64,000 bases of DNA from positions 59,026 through 123,025 of the forward strand of contig JAWKMJ010000012.1 in NCBI GenBank assembly GCA_041392305.1, in the 5' to 3' direction. Below are positions 8,184 to 16,672 of the stretch, in pieces. The DNA comes from JAGQYP01 sp041392305 (GTDB lineage Bacteria; Bacteroidota; Bacteroidia; Flavobacteriales_D; Crocinitomicaceae). The notes under the pieces were generated by a model that saw only the letters and a list, made by a program, of their open reading frames with translations, was not told the origin of the DNA and did no database searches. The position numbers and the translations under genes were made by a program. Within the stretch, counting starts at the first letter, position 1. The number at the start of each line of letters is the position of its first letter.

Positions 8184-9267
8184 AAATAATTACAGCATCA
8201 TAATGGCAGGAGGAATCGGAAGTAGATTCTGGCCAATGAGTAAACCCACCTATCCCAAACAGTTCTTAGATGTCCTCGGTATGGGCAAGTCACTAATTCA
8301 GATGACATTTGAGCGTTTATGCATGTTTACACCAAAAGAGAATATCTATGTAGTTACAAATAAGGCTTACAGGGAGTTGGTGTTGGAGCAGTTACCCTTG
8401 ATTTCATCGGATCAGGTTTTGTGCGAACCGGAAAGAAAGAATACCGCACCGTGCATTGCGTATGCAGCTAATAAGATTTATGATCTAAATCCTGATGCCC
8501 GGATGGTAGTGGCTCCTTCAGATCACTTGATTTTGAATGAAGGTAAATTTAAGAACATCATCAATATTGCTTTAGATCAGTCCTCCAAAGAGGATTGTTT
8601 AGTTACGCTTGGAATCAAACCCAGTCGACCTGATACGGGTTATGGTTATATTCAGTTTCATCAGGATGGTGATATTATTGCCGGTCAAGTGAAGAAGGTC
8701 AAACAGTTTACAGAAAAGCCAAATTTGGAGTTGGCAAAGATATTTTTGACTTCTGGAGATTACTATTGGAATTCTGGAATCTTTATTTGGTCGGCCAAAT
8801 CGGTATTAAACGCATTAAATAAATTCAAACCAGAGCTAAATGCCTTGTTTAGCTGTGAGTTGGGAAAATACAATTCAGATCAGGAACAGGAATTTGTTGA
8901 TGCTGCTTTTCACAATTGTGAAGATGTGTCAATTGATTACGCGATCATGGAAAATGCTAAAAACGTTTATGTGGTATTGGCAAACTTTGACTGGTCTGAC
9001 TTAGGGACTTGGGGGAGTTTGTACACTCATCTGGAAAAAGATTACCATGGAAATGCCATAATTGGAAATCATGTTCACATGTTTGATTCAAACAACTGTA
9101 TCGTGAATATGCCGAAAGATAAATTGTGTGTTATTCAAGGGATGAATGACCACATTGTTGTTGAATCAGATGGAATGTTGATGATCTTCAAGAAAAAAGA
9201 TGAGCAGCTTTTGAAAGAATATTTGAAAAAAGCGGAAAAGTTAAGCCCTGAATTCTTTAAGAAATGA
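8176..9267 (+). CDS. manC: Mannose-1-phosphate guanylyltransferase
   Basis: A 363-residue GDP-mannose pyrophosphorylase making GDP-mannose from mannose-1-phosphate and GTP. The nucleotidyltransferase signature is GGIGSRFWPMSKPTYPKQFL at residues 11-31. Further motifs are ERKNTAPCIAYAA, VVAPSDHLI, VKQFTEKPNLELA, YYWNSGIFIWSAKSVL and the late FDWSDLGTWGSLY. It lacks the fused isomerase domain of long ManC proteins, so it is the short form. It overlaps both neighbours (8 bases with SprT, 4 bases with the next gene), indicating tight translational coupling. It probably supplies GDP-mannose for surface glycans. Confidence 0.95.
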   Translation: MDKNNYSIIMAGGIGSRFWPMSKPTYPKQFLDVLGMGKSLIQMTFERLCMFTPKENIYVVTNKAYRELVLEQLPLISSDQVLCEPERKNTAPCIAYAANKIYDLNPDARMVVAPSDHLILNEGKFKNIINIALDQSSKEDCLVTLGIKPSRPDTGYGYIQFHQDGDIIAGQVKKVKQFTEKPNLELAKIFLTSGDYYWNSGIFIWSAKSVLNALNKFKPELNALFSCELGKYNSDQEQEFVDAAFHNCEDVSIDYAIMENAKNVYVVLANFDWSDLGTWGSLYTHLEKDYHGNAIIGNHVHMFDSNNCIVNMPKDKLCVIQGMNDHIVVESDGMLMIFKKKDEQLLKEYLKKAEKLSPEFFKK

Positions 9268-9842
9268 GAAGTCTGAAAAAAGACATCCCCAAATTAATGA
9301 AATCTGACCTCACAGATCAGCTTTTTCACAATTGTTTGATGTGTGATATAGATTTAATGGAGAGTCGGATTCCATATATGATTGAAAAAGCCTTTAAACG
9401 AGCTCCAGATGGTAGTTTATATACGATATTTGAATTTGCTATCTGCATGAATTGTGCTCAAAAAACACAAAACCAATTATCGAGAGAGTCCCTGACCAAT
9501 ATTCAAAATTATTTTGCTAGGAAAAGAGATCTGTTTCAGCGGAATGAGGAAATGTTTGATTCAGAGAAGACAGAATTTGAAGATTGGACGAATGAGTGTA
9601 TTCTCAGCGGAAACAAAATTTCAGAATGCGAGGAATTTCAGGTTTTAGCCATGTGTCAGGGTAACCAAATGGAAATGGGACTTTTCCCGTATGCCATTAG
9701 CGGGGCAGAAGCTGAAAACATGCAAGAACTACTTTCTGAAAAAACCAAGGATGAGCTGGATGATTTCATGAATACTCACTTGGATTTGCCTCCCGAATTG
9801 AAAATGTTGTTGGAGGAATCGAGTACATTAGTTTTGATCTGA
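9264..9842 (+). CDS. Cys-pair protein of unknown function
   Basis: 192 residues, not recognised. It overlaps manC by the 4-base ATGA. The N-terminal half has two Cys pairs, FHNCLMCDIDL and FAICMNCAQKTQ, about 40 residues apart, a spacing that could bind zinc. A further single Cys lies in NECILSGNKISECEEF and another in LAMCQGNQMEMGLFPY. The C-terminus is acidic and helical (SEKTKDELDDFMNTH). There is no signal peptide or membrane segment, so a cytosolic role is likely. Nothing ties it to mannose metabolism except position. Confidence 0.6.
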   Translation: MRSLKKDIPKLMKSDLTDQLFHNCLMCDIDLMESRIPYMIEKAFKRAPDGSLYTIFEFAICMNCAQKTQNQLSRESLTNIQNYFARKRDLFQRNEEMFDSEKTEFEDWTNECILSGNKISECEEFQVLAMCQGNQMEMGLFPYAISGAEAENMQELLSEKTKDELDDFMNTHLDLPPELKMLLEESSTLVLI

Positions 9843-9874
9843 TTCAAGGATTAACTTTTACAATGAAATCTAAA

Positions 9875-9906
9875 ATGCAACACCCCAATAACTTGAGGTA
9901 TTGCAT
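9875..9906. terminator. Hairpin between convergent genes
   Basis: ATGCAA at 9875-9880 pairs with TTGCAT at 9901-9906, continued by ACC/GGT after a one-base mismatch. It lies between the stops of two convergent genes, where a shared terminator is expected. There is no clear T run on either side, so it is a weak call. Confidence 0.35.
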
Positions 9907-9925
9907 CTTCTGTATGATTTGTTAC

Positions 9926-12253
9926 TTATTTTGCGCGATTCTCATTTTCATCCCCTACAGCATGATGATCGTATTTGCTGTCTTTTAATTTTCCAAAACT
10001 GTAGGTCAGTGAAATACGGAAATATCTTGTATCGCTCGTTATTGCAGCATTAAATTGTTCTCCATTTACACCTATTCTAGGTTTCATTTTTGCGGTTTGA
10101 AACAAATCATTCCCACTAATTTGAACCAATAATTTATCCTTAAAGAACTTTCTTGAGATGGCCAATCCAATATCTCCCTGGGTGTCAAATTGTACAACAC
10201 CGTCAGAATAGGCCGAAGTAAGGCTTCCAAATAGTTCTAAGTTAAACCATTTTGGCAGACTATATCTGAAATAGACGTAGAGGTAGAATTTAGGGAAATT
10301 GATCCCATTTTGAAGTCGGATTTCCTGATCCTTGAATTTTTCATAGCTCAGGCTAGAAGATAGATAGCAAAAAAGATGCTTGAAATTGAGACTCTGATTC
10401 AATTCGATAAAGTATTCATCTTTTCGGTCAAGATTCACGATTTGATAAACTGTATTGGCAAATCCATTATTTTGTTGTGGAATAATTGAAGTAGGATTCT
10501 TAGTGTATCGGTATCCGATATTAATGGAGGTCCCAGTTTCGTTTGCGGAAAATTGCTGCTCGATGCCATAGGTTAATCCCGGACGAATATAGGGGTTACC
10601 AATAACACCAAACATTGAGTTTACGTAGTAAATATAGGGGGTCATTTCACTAAATGAAGGACGATCTATATTGGAAGAAAATTTGGTTGTAAACGTCCAT
10701 TTTTTTGTTGGAATACTAAGGTCCAAATAGGGAAACACTGAAATGTAGGAAGAGTCCAAAAAGGCATCATCATTTATTTTTTCAATGGCCTTCGCTAAAG
10801 TATACTCCACTCTGCATCCAAGATTAAGTTGGACTTTTTCAAAATGAAATCCACCTTGGATATAGGCTCCGACAACATGTTCCTGATAAAAGTTTATTTG
10901 TTCTGTGCTGAAATTGGATAGTAGATATAAATGTGAATTGAGATTGGAATAATTGTATTTTGCTCCTGTTTTAAACGAATATTTTGTATCGAAGTTTTTT
11001 GTAAAATCAATTTGCCCCGTATACAGATCCACTAAATTATCACCCTTGGAAATTGATAGTTGAAGCAAGTTCATGTTCTCGCCATGAATGTTCTCTAGTA
11101 TTGAATCGAGATATGAAGAAGGAAGGTGGTTAAAGCTAAAGCCAACAAATAATTTACTCTCTAAGGAGTCCAGAATACCTTGATAATTAAATGAGGCCCG
11201 ATGCGAACTATTGATCGTTTTGGCATTAGCATCTGCAAAAATTGTTGAGCTAGAATCCGAGTAAATATTTTTTAGATCGGTTTGGACATCTAGTGTGAAA
11301 TCACTGTAATTGCCATTGTATTGGAGTCCAATGGAGTGGTTTTCATTAAAATGATATTGAACTCCTGCAATCCAATTCGAAACACCATTTAAAGCGGTTC
11401 GCTCCCGGTACTCTGAGAGAATTTGGTAAGTGAGGGAATCCCGATTCAAGTAGTTGTCACTTTTTCTTTGAACTCCAGTTTGACCGAAATTGCAATTAGC
11501 CCCTAGGTTGAAGCTCCATTTTCCATATCTAAATTGAGTATTAAGATCAAGATAACCCAAATGGTAAAAAGCTTTGGTGTAATGTGCAAGTATGGAGCCT
11601 GTAACGCCGTTTTGTTTTTGTTTTTTCAATTTGATTTGAATAGATGCAAAACCATCAGCGTCTATAGTAGCATCCGGATTTTTAACAATTTCCACGGTTT
11701 CAATTTGCGAGGCAGGTAAAGAATTGGCCGCATTCAAAGTTGTTTCCATGCCGTCGATATAGATTTTTGCTTTTCCTCTTCCAACAATTTGTATTTCATC
11801 TCCTTGAACGATTACTCCAGGCATTTTTTGGATCAATTCTTGAAAGGAAGCTGAATTTGAAAATACGCTATTTTGAATATTCATCTTGGGATTGCCATTG
11901 GATAGTTGGAATGGTAGTTTTTCTGCAAGAACTGTGATTTCACCTAAATTTTCCTCTTCCATATTTACAATTCCTAAGTCAGTTGAATTAGCAATTTTTA
12001 TCCATTTTTCTTTGTATCCAAGTAGTTGTATTTTCATTAAAAATGAAGGGAGGTCAGATTGAATTTCAAATCTGGTTGAGTTGAGATATTGACCTGTGAT
12101 TAGAGAACTGTCTTCAAGTTTCAGAATTAATAAATTACCGGAGACAAAAGAAGTATCCCGTACATTTAAGTTTCCTTTTACCCAAGTTTGGCTGATTCCT
12201 TTTGAAGGTAAATAAATGAAGATCAGTAAGAGTAAAATATGCGCAGTTTTCAT
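9926..12253 (-). CDS. TonB-dependent-receptor-like outer membrane protein
   Basis: 775 residues. Signal peptide MKTAHILLLLIFIYLPSKGI, then a carboxypeptidase-regulatory-like beta domain (about 20-105; here it lacks obvious metal residues), then a plug domain (FQELIQKMPGVIVQGDEIQI, GRGKAKIYIDGME, IETVEIVKNPDATIDADG). The rest, about 210-775, is the beta-barrel repertoire of the outer membrane beta-barrel family 3 group, ending in aromatic FRISLTYSFGKL followed by a short tail. The substrate is unknown. It is divergent from the LytTR regulator across a 140-base gap, which suggests, without proof, that the two-component pair controls it. Confidence 0.82.
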   Translation of the reverse strand: MKTAHILLLLIFIYLPSKGISQTWVKGNLNVRDTSFVSGNLLILKLEDSSLITGQYLNSTRFEIQSDLPSFLMKIQLLGYKEKWIKIANSTDLGIVNMEEENLGEITVLAEKLPFQLSNGNPKMNIQNSVFSNSASFQELIQKMPGVIVQGDEIQIVGRGKAKIYIDGMETTLNAANSLPASQIETVEIVKNPDATIDADGFASIQIKLKKQKQNGVTGSILAHYTKAFYHLGYLDLNTQFRYGKWSFNLGANCNFGQTGVQRKSDNYLNRDSLTYQILSEYRERTALNGVSNWIAGVQYHFNENHSIGLQYNGNYSDFTLDVQTDLKNIYSDSSSTIFADANAKTINSSHRASFNYQGILDSLESKLFVGFSFNHLPSSYLDSILENIHGENMNLLQLSISKGDNLVDLYTGQIDFTKNFDTKYSFKTGAKYNYSNLNSHLYLLSNFSTEQINFYQEHVVGAYIQGGFHFEKVQLNLGCRVEYTLAKAIEKINDDAFLDSSYISVFPYLDLSIPTKKWTFTTKFSSNIDRPSFSEMTPYIYYVNSMFGVIGNPYIRPGLTYGIEQQFSANETGTSINIGYRYTKNPTSIIPQQNNGFANTVYQIVNLDRKDEYFIELNQSLNFKHLFCYLSSSLSYEKFKDQEIRLQNGINFPKFYLYVYFRYSLPKWFNLELFGSLTSAYSDGVVQFDTQGDIGLAISRKFFKDKLLVQISGNDLFQTAKMKPRIGVNGEQFNAAITSDTRYFRISLTYSFGKLKDSKYDHHAVGDENENRAK

Positions 12254-12342
12254 ATCTTTTTTTTATCAAATTTAGGTTGAAAAGGAAGAGTACAAGAGCT
12301 GAAAAACACAGCGTGTAGGCAGCAATTTCCAAACGGTTATTC

Positions 12343-12350
12343 TACTTTTG
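12343..12350 (+). promoter_or_regulatory. Candidate -7 box for the two-component operon
   Basis: TACTTTTG matches the Bacteroidota -7 consensus TAnnTTTG exactly and lies 45 bases before the regulator's ATG at 12395. No TTG at the expected -33 distance is seen, so only the -7 element is claimed. Confidence 0.4.
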
Positions 12351-12394
12351 CGAGCGGTTCTTTGAGCCCGAATATTATAGTTACTTTTATCCTC

Positions 12395-13147
12395 ATGAAA
12401 GTCATAGTGATTGAAGATCAGCCCCAACTTCGTAAGAATCTTATTCAGCAAATTATTCAGGCTGATCTGGGTTATTATGTTGTAGGTGAAGCAGATTCTG
12501 TAAGTAGTGGGATTCAGATTATCCAAAAGGAAAAGCCTGATATTGTTTTTATGGATATCGAGATTTATGAAGGGACAAGTTTCGACATCTTGGATAGTTT
12601 AAGAAATCCCGACTTCAAAATCGTTTTTGTCACCGCTCATGGACATTTTGCAATTAAAGCGATTAAATACAGTGCTTTTGATTTTCTTTTGAAACCTTTC
12701 AAAAAGGAAGAATTAGTGGAGACACTTCAAAAAATAAAATCGACCAAAGAGGAAAAGACAGATTATAAGTTGAAGTTTGAACTTCTGTTCAATGAATTAA
12801 AAGGAAAGAAGAATAAAAAGATTGCCATTAGCTCTTTAGATAGCGTCAAATTTATTTCCATTGATGAAATCATTCGAATTGAGGCGGATCGAAGTTATTG
12901 TAAAATATGTCTTACAAATCAAAAGCAGATTTTGAGTTCGAAAAACATGCATCATTATGAGACCATGCTGACAGAAGCCAACTTCGTTAAAATTCACCGT
13001 TCTCATATTATCAATCTGAATTTTGTAGATACTGTTTTAAAATCTAATGGCGGGTTTGTGAAATTAGTAAATGGAGAAGAAATCCCAATATCCAGGCGCA
13101 AGAAGGATTATTTTTTACAGGTGATTGAGCAAAATTTATCCTCATGA
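12395..13147 (+). CDS. LytTR-family response regulator
   Basis: A 250-residue response regulator. The receiver domain starts MKVIVIEDQPQLRKN, with acidic pocket residues E7/D8, phospho-acceptor Asp54 in DIVFMDIEIYEG, Thr in FVTAHGHF and Lys in LLKPFKKEEL. The C-terminal LytTR DNA-binding domain (about 145-248) shows ISIDEIIRIEADRSYCKI, NFVKIHRSHIINLNFV and EIPISRRKKDYF. The ATG at 12395 is chosen over an upstream in-frame ATG because the receiver begins there. It overlaps the kinase gene by 4 bases (ATGA), so both form one unit. Confidence 0.93.
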   Translation: MKVIVIEDQPQLRKNLIQQIIQADLGYYVVGEADSVSSGIQIIQKEKPDIVFMDIEIYEGTSFDILDSLRNPDFKIVFVTAHGHFAIKAIKYSAFDFLLKPFKKEELVETLQKIKSTKEEKTDYKLKFELLFNELKGKKNKKIAISSLDSVKFISIDEIIRIEADRSYCKICLTNQKQILSSKNMHHYETMLTEANFVKIHRSHIINLNFVDTVLKSNGGFVKLVNGEEIPISRRKKDYFLQVIEQNLSS

Positions 13148-15090
13148 AGACAAGCATCATTTTTCTTTTTTTTTATGGGACTTTTTTGTTTGGTCAAGAT
13201 TTCTCTCCTTATTCCAAGCAGATTGGACAATTTCAAGAATATATAGAACACAATGCATCTGAAAAAGCCAATAGATTGGTTCAAGAAATTGCCAAGAAAC
13301 TACCTGAAGACTCTCTTCATTTGCGAGCAAAATTTCATTTTTTGGTCGGGAAGGAGTTTTCGTCAATTGGAGAATTTCAGCTTTCGGAATACCATTATTT
13401 AAAAAGCATAGAAATTCAGCGGCAAGGTCATTTGGATTTATTCCTTGTGGATACTTATCTGGAACTGGGTGTTTATTACTATCACAATCAGAAAATTAAA
13501 GAGGCTTTAACACAATACAAGAATGCTCTGGAAATATCGATTCAACATGAAGATCATTTTGGGATAGCGTTGTCTTATAACAATATCGGACTCATTTTTT
13601 TGTATTCCGAATCTTACCTGGAAGCTGAAAAGTATTTTTTGAAAGCATTGGAATATTTGGATGAAGAAACAGATTATCTGAAAAGTGCGATTTACACAAA
13701 TTTGGGGATCATACAGTATTTTCTGAAGGATTACAAAAAGAGTTTAGATTATCTAAGTTCAGGTGAAGAGATAATAAGGGGAAGTCAAGATGAAGACCAC
13801 TATGCTCTTGCTAATATTCAATTAAATAAAGCACTGAATTATTATGAATTAAAAGAATATTCGAAAGCAATTCCACTTTTGGAAGAATCAAAGTTGATTT
13901 ATGAGGAAGTAAAGAATGGAGAGCGTTTACTAATGGCTCACCTCAATTTAATGCTGAATTATTATTTCACTCAGAATCCCCTTTGGAAAGATTTGGAAGA
14001 AAAGTTGGAAGAGAAGGTGCTGCAATCTGATAATTCTGATCTGAAATATGATTTTTATAACTATTTAGCGACCATTTACAAGGATCAAAAAAACTTTGCT
14101 GTTGCATTTCAATATTTGGAAAAGGCCAATGAGTGGATCGAAAAACGAGCCAAGGAAAAGACCAATGAAGCTTTGCAAGCTCTTCAGAATGATGTGAATT
14201 ATAAAAAGATGAATCTGGAGATTCAAGAATTGTCAGGGGAACATGAGGAATTAATTTCTGAAAATATTGAAAACAAAGAGCGCAACGAAGAACTATACAA
14301 TCTGAATCGTTGGATTTTGGTTCTTTCGGGAGTTTCCATACTCTTCTTGTTCGGGATTATTTTTGTTTTATATCGTTCATTTAAAGTCAAATCTAAGCTG
14401 AATAATCAACTGGAATTGCAGAACAAATTGATTCAGGACAAGCACAATGAATTGATCAATAGCTCAGATTATGCCATTCACATGGAAAAAATGCTGCTGC
14501 AACAAATGAATCCACATTTTATTTTTAATGCTTTAATGACGATTGATGCGAGTTTGAATATGCGGGAATATGAGTTTGCAAAAAAATATATTGAACAATT
14601 TACTCAACTCATCCGCAAAACATTGGACAATTCGCGCTCGGAAATCATTCCTCTGGAAGATGAGATTGAATACTTAAAAGCATACATTGCTCTTTATCAA
14701 ACCAAATTGGGTGATTTCTTCGAATCTCGTTTCACCTACAACCAGGAAATCGTTGAAGATTTTGTCTACACACCACCGATGTTGGTACAGCCATTTGTCG
14801 AGAATGCTATTTTACATGGACTTATGCATAAAAAAGAGGATCCAAAGATTTTGGAAATCGAAATAGAACCACTGGAAAATACCATTTTGTGGAAGATCCG
14901 GGACAATGGAATTGGTAGGAAGGCTTCCTCAGAAAAAAATGCAAAAAAAAATATTTCACATGGATCCCAAATCACTGAAGATCGGATAAGTTGGATGCAA
15001 AATATTTATGGTTCCAGTTTCAGTATTGAATATACGGATTTGGAGGAAGGAACTTTAGTGACTTTGACAACACCTATTGTGGAAAAATAG
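13144..15090 (+). CDS. TPR-containing sensor histidine kinase (LytS/YehU type)
   Basis: 648 residues. Signal peptide MKTSIIFLFFYGTFLFG, periplasmic TPR repeats to about residue 340 (YLELGVYYYHNQKIKEALTQ, ALSYNNIGLIFLYSESYLEA), a helical linker, one membrane helix at about 393-413 (WILVLSGVSILFLFGIIFVL) and a cytosolic kinase. The phospho-acceptor is in the HisKA-7TM-less His_kinase motif MLLQQMNPHFIFNALMTID. The ATPase N-box is PPMLVQPFVENAILHG and the G-box DNGIGRKAS. This layout is common in Bacteroidota, where the TPR part senses an unknown cue. It is the partner of the LytTR regulator that it overlaps. Confidence 0.92.
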   Translation: MKTSIIFLFFYGTFLFGQDFSPYSKQIGQFQEYIEHNASEKANRLVQEIAKKLPEDSLHLRAKFHFLVGKEFSSIGEFQLSEYHYLKSIEIQRQGHLDLFLVDTYLELGVYYYHNQKIKEALTQYKNALEISIQHEDHFGIALSYNNIGLIFLYSESYLEAEKYFLKALEYLDEETDYLKSAIYTNLGIIQYFLKDYKKSLDYLSSGEEIIRGSQDEDHYALANIQLNKALNYYELKEYSKAIPLLEESKLIYEEVKNGERLLMAHLNLMLNYYFTQNPLWKDLEEKLEEKVLQSDNSDLKYDFYNYLATIYKDQKNFAVAFQYLEKANEWIEKRAKEKTNEALQALQNDVNYKKMNLEIQELSGEHEELISENIENKERNEELYNLNRWILVLSGVSILFLFGIIFVLYRSFKVKSKLNNQLELQNKLIQDKHNELINSSDYAIHMEKMLLQQMNPHFIFNALMTIDASLNMREYEFAKKYIEQFTQLIRKTLDNSRSEIIPLEDEIEYLKAYIALYQTKLGDFFESRFTYNQEIVEDFVYTPPMLVQPFVENAILHGLMHKKEDPKILEIEIEPLENTILWKIRDNGIGRKASSEKNAKKNISHGSQITEDRISWMQNIYGSSFSIEYTDLEEGTLVTLTTPIVEK

Positions 15091-15127
15091 AAGTATGACT
15101 GGCATTCATATTCGAAAAACAAAGGCC

Positions 15128-15571
15128 TTAGACGTCTAGTAGTCTTCTGTGATAATTGATCTGACCAAGGTGATAAGCCAAATGGGTTGTTAGATGTAGA
15201 ACAAAATAGCGTGTAGTCATCGGTTCTCCAAAAACTTCAATAGGAAAAATTGCTTCAAGCTCATCCTCTTCAAGATTAGAAAGTACGTTGATGACGGTAA
15301 TCCGAGTCTCATCAATCTTTTCAATGAGTTCTTTTTGATCGACATCGACCACTGTAAATTCTTTTTCACGGTTCCTAATATATCCTGTTTCACCCAATTG
15401 CTCACCAATGAACCAATTTAAATTACCGATTAGATGCAAACATAGATTTCCTCCTGAATTATTAATTTCTTCGTCAATCTTCCATAGATTTTCAGAGTTT
15501 TTGTATGAAATTATCTCATCTCGAAGCTTGTTAAGATCTCGGGAAAAGATCTGAATAAGGTCTGTAATCAT
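15128..15571 (-). CDS. DinB-like four-helix protein (DUF1572 type)
   Basis: A 147-residue protein with the DinB/YfiT-like metal-site pattern. One His is in LCLHLIGNLNWFIGEQLG and two or more are in VLHLTTHLAYHLGQINYHRR near the C-terminus, a normal position for the metal-binding His triad. Members include thiol transferases (bacillithiol, mycothiol), but the substrate cannot be read from sequence. Its stop faces the kinase gene's stop across 37 bases. It has no obvious functional link to its neighbours. Confidence 0.75.
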   Translation of the reverse strand: MITDLIQIFSRDLNKLRDEIISYKNSENLWKIDEEINNSGGNLCLHLIGNLNWFIGEQLGETGYIRNREKEFTVVDVDQKELIEKIDETRITVINVLSNLEEDELEAIFPIEVFGEPMTTRYFVLHLTTHLAYHLGQINYHRRLLDV

Positions 15572-15654
15572 TTTATTGAGTATTGGAAATAGTTCAAATT
15601 GAACTTAGTAAAAATACCAAAAACTTGTAAACTCAACTTTCAGAGAAGAATAAA

Positions 15655-16638
15655 TTACTTGGAGTAACTAATTCTTTTGGACAATTTTTGAGAGGGTTTT
15701 TCAATCAATAAATAAAAAATTGAACTGCATAAAATGGCAAAAACAATAGCCGAAATCAATAAAACATAGCTGTTTGAAATATATTTTTGCATCAGCACCA
15801 AAAAAGAACCTCCAAAAACTCCATGCATGAGATAAAAAGAATACCCCATTTTGCCGAATCTCACGAATAGGTTTTTGGCTGAAAGTTGAGTCCATTCGAT
15901 TATTGCTAGAGCTACGAGAATGTACAAAGTTGATATCCATGAAAAAAGATAGGTGACTTCCATAAGAACCAAAAAAAGTAGCCCGAGGTGGAACATTTTA
16001 TTTTCAGCTTCTGAGAGATAAAACAAATAAAGCAGACCAACTACAAATAAAGGAAGGAAAGCAAAAACGAATCTGAAATCAATTAACCAAATGCTTATTC
16101 CGGAAAGGAGTAACAGACTTCCATATTTAACCAACGGTTGCTTTGATTTCAATATCGGAAAAATTAAGGCGATCAGGATGTAAAACTGAAATTCAATCGC
16201 TAAAGTCCAATAGATTGGATTCAACCAATCTTTTTGAAAAATTCCAACAGAATAGAAAAAATGGTGCATTAATTGATTCCAATCCAACTGAAAAGGAATA
16301 CCCCGAAAACTCCATAAATAACCTATAAATAAGATGGTAAATAAGGAAAATAAATAAGGAATTTCAATGCGAATCCATCGCCTTAAAAGAAAATGAAAGA
16401 ATTTTTTTAACTCAAAATTTTGACGCAGCATGGAAAGAGGAATTACAAATCCTGAGATCATAAAAAATATGAAAACGGAATCGACTAAAATAGAACTATG
16501 TTCTTTTATAAATTCTGTGTTTGAAAACAATTCATTCGTTCCATCTTGATGGTTGATGAAATGGTACAAACAAATCAATAATGCGGTGCAACCCCTGAGC
16601 AAGTCGATAGAATAAAAATATGGTTGGATTTTACGCAT
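15655..16638 (-). CDS. Acyltransferase 3 family membrane protein
   Basis: A 327-residue polytopic protein of the OafA/NolL/WecH acyltransferase-3 family, which O-acetylates or acylates surface sugars. The family signature opens the protein: YSIDLLRGCTALLICLYHFI, with the catalytic His. RRWIRIEIPYLFSLF is the conserved Arg block, and NPIYWTLAIEFQFYIL is the downstream W-x-[LI]-x-x-E motif. About ten hydrophobic helices follow. The acceptor is unknown; manC and murA in this window show only that envelope glycan synthesis is active in the genome. It sits 35 bases upstream of the topB stop. Confidence 0.88.
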   Translation of the reverse strand: MRKIQPYFYSIDLLRGCTALLICLYHFINHQDGTNELFSNTEFIKEHSSILVDSVFIFFMISGFVIPLSMLRQNFELKKFFHFLLRRWIRIEIPYLFSLFTILFIGYLWSFRGIPFQLDWNQLMHHFFYSVGIFQKDWLNPIYWTLAIEFQFYILIALIFPILKSKQPLVKYGSLLLLSGISIWLIDFRFVFAFLPLFVVGLLYLFYLSEAENKMFHLGLLFLVLMEVTYLFSWISTLYILVALAIIEWTQLSAKNLFVRFGKMGYSFYLMHGVFGGSFLVLMQKYISNSYVLLISAIVFAILCSSIFYLLIEKPSQKLSKRISYSK

Positions 16639-16672
16639 GGACTTAAAATAAGAAAAATGATCTGGACTTCTG

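Noticed and set aside
15118..15150. TAGACGTCTA palindrome as a regulatory site
   Set aside because: It lies at the end of the DinB-like coding region and has no promoter near it.
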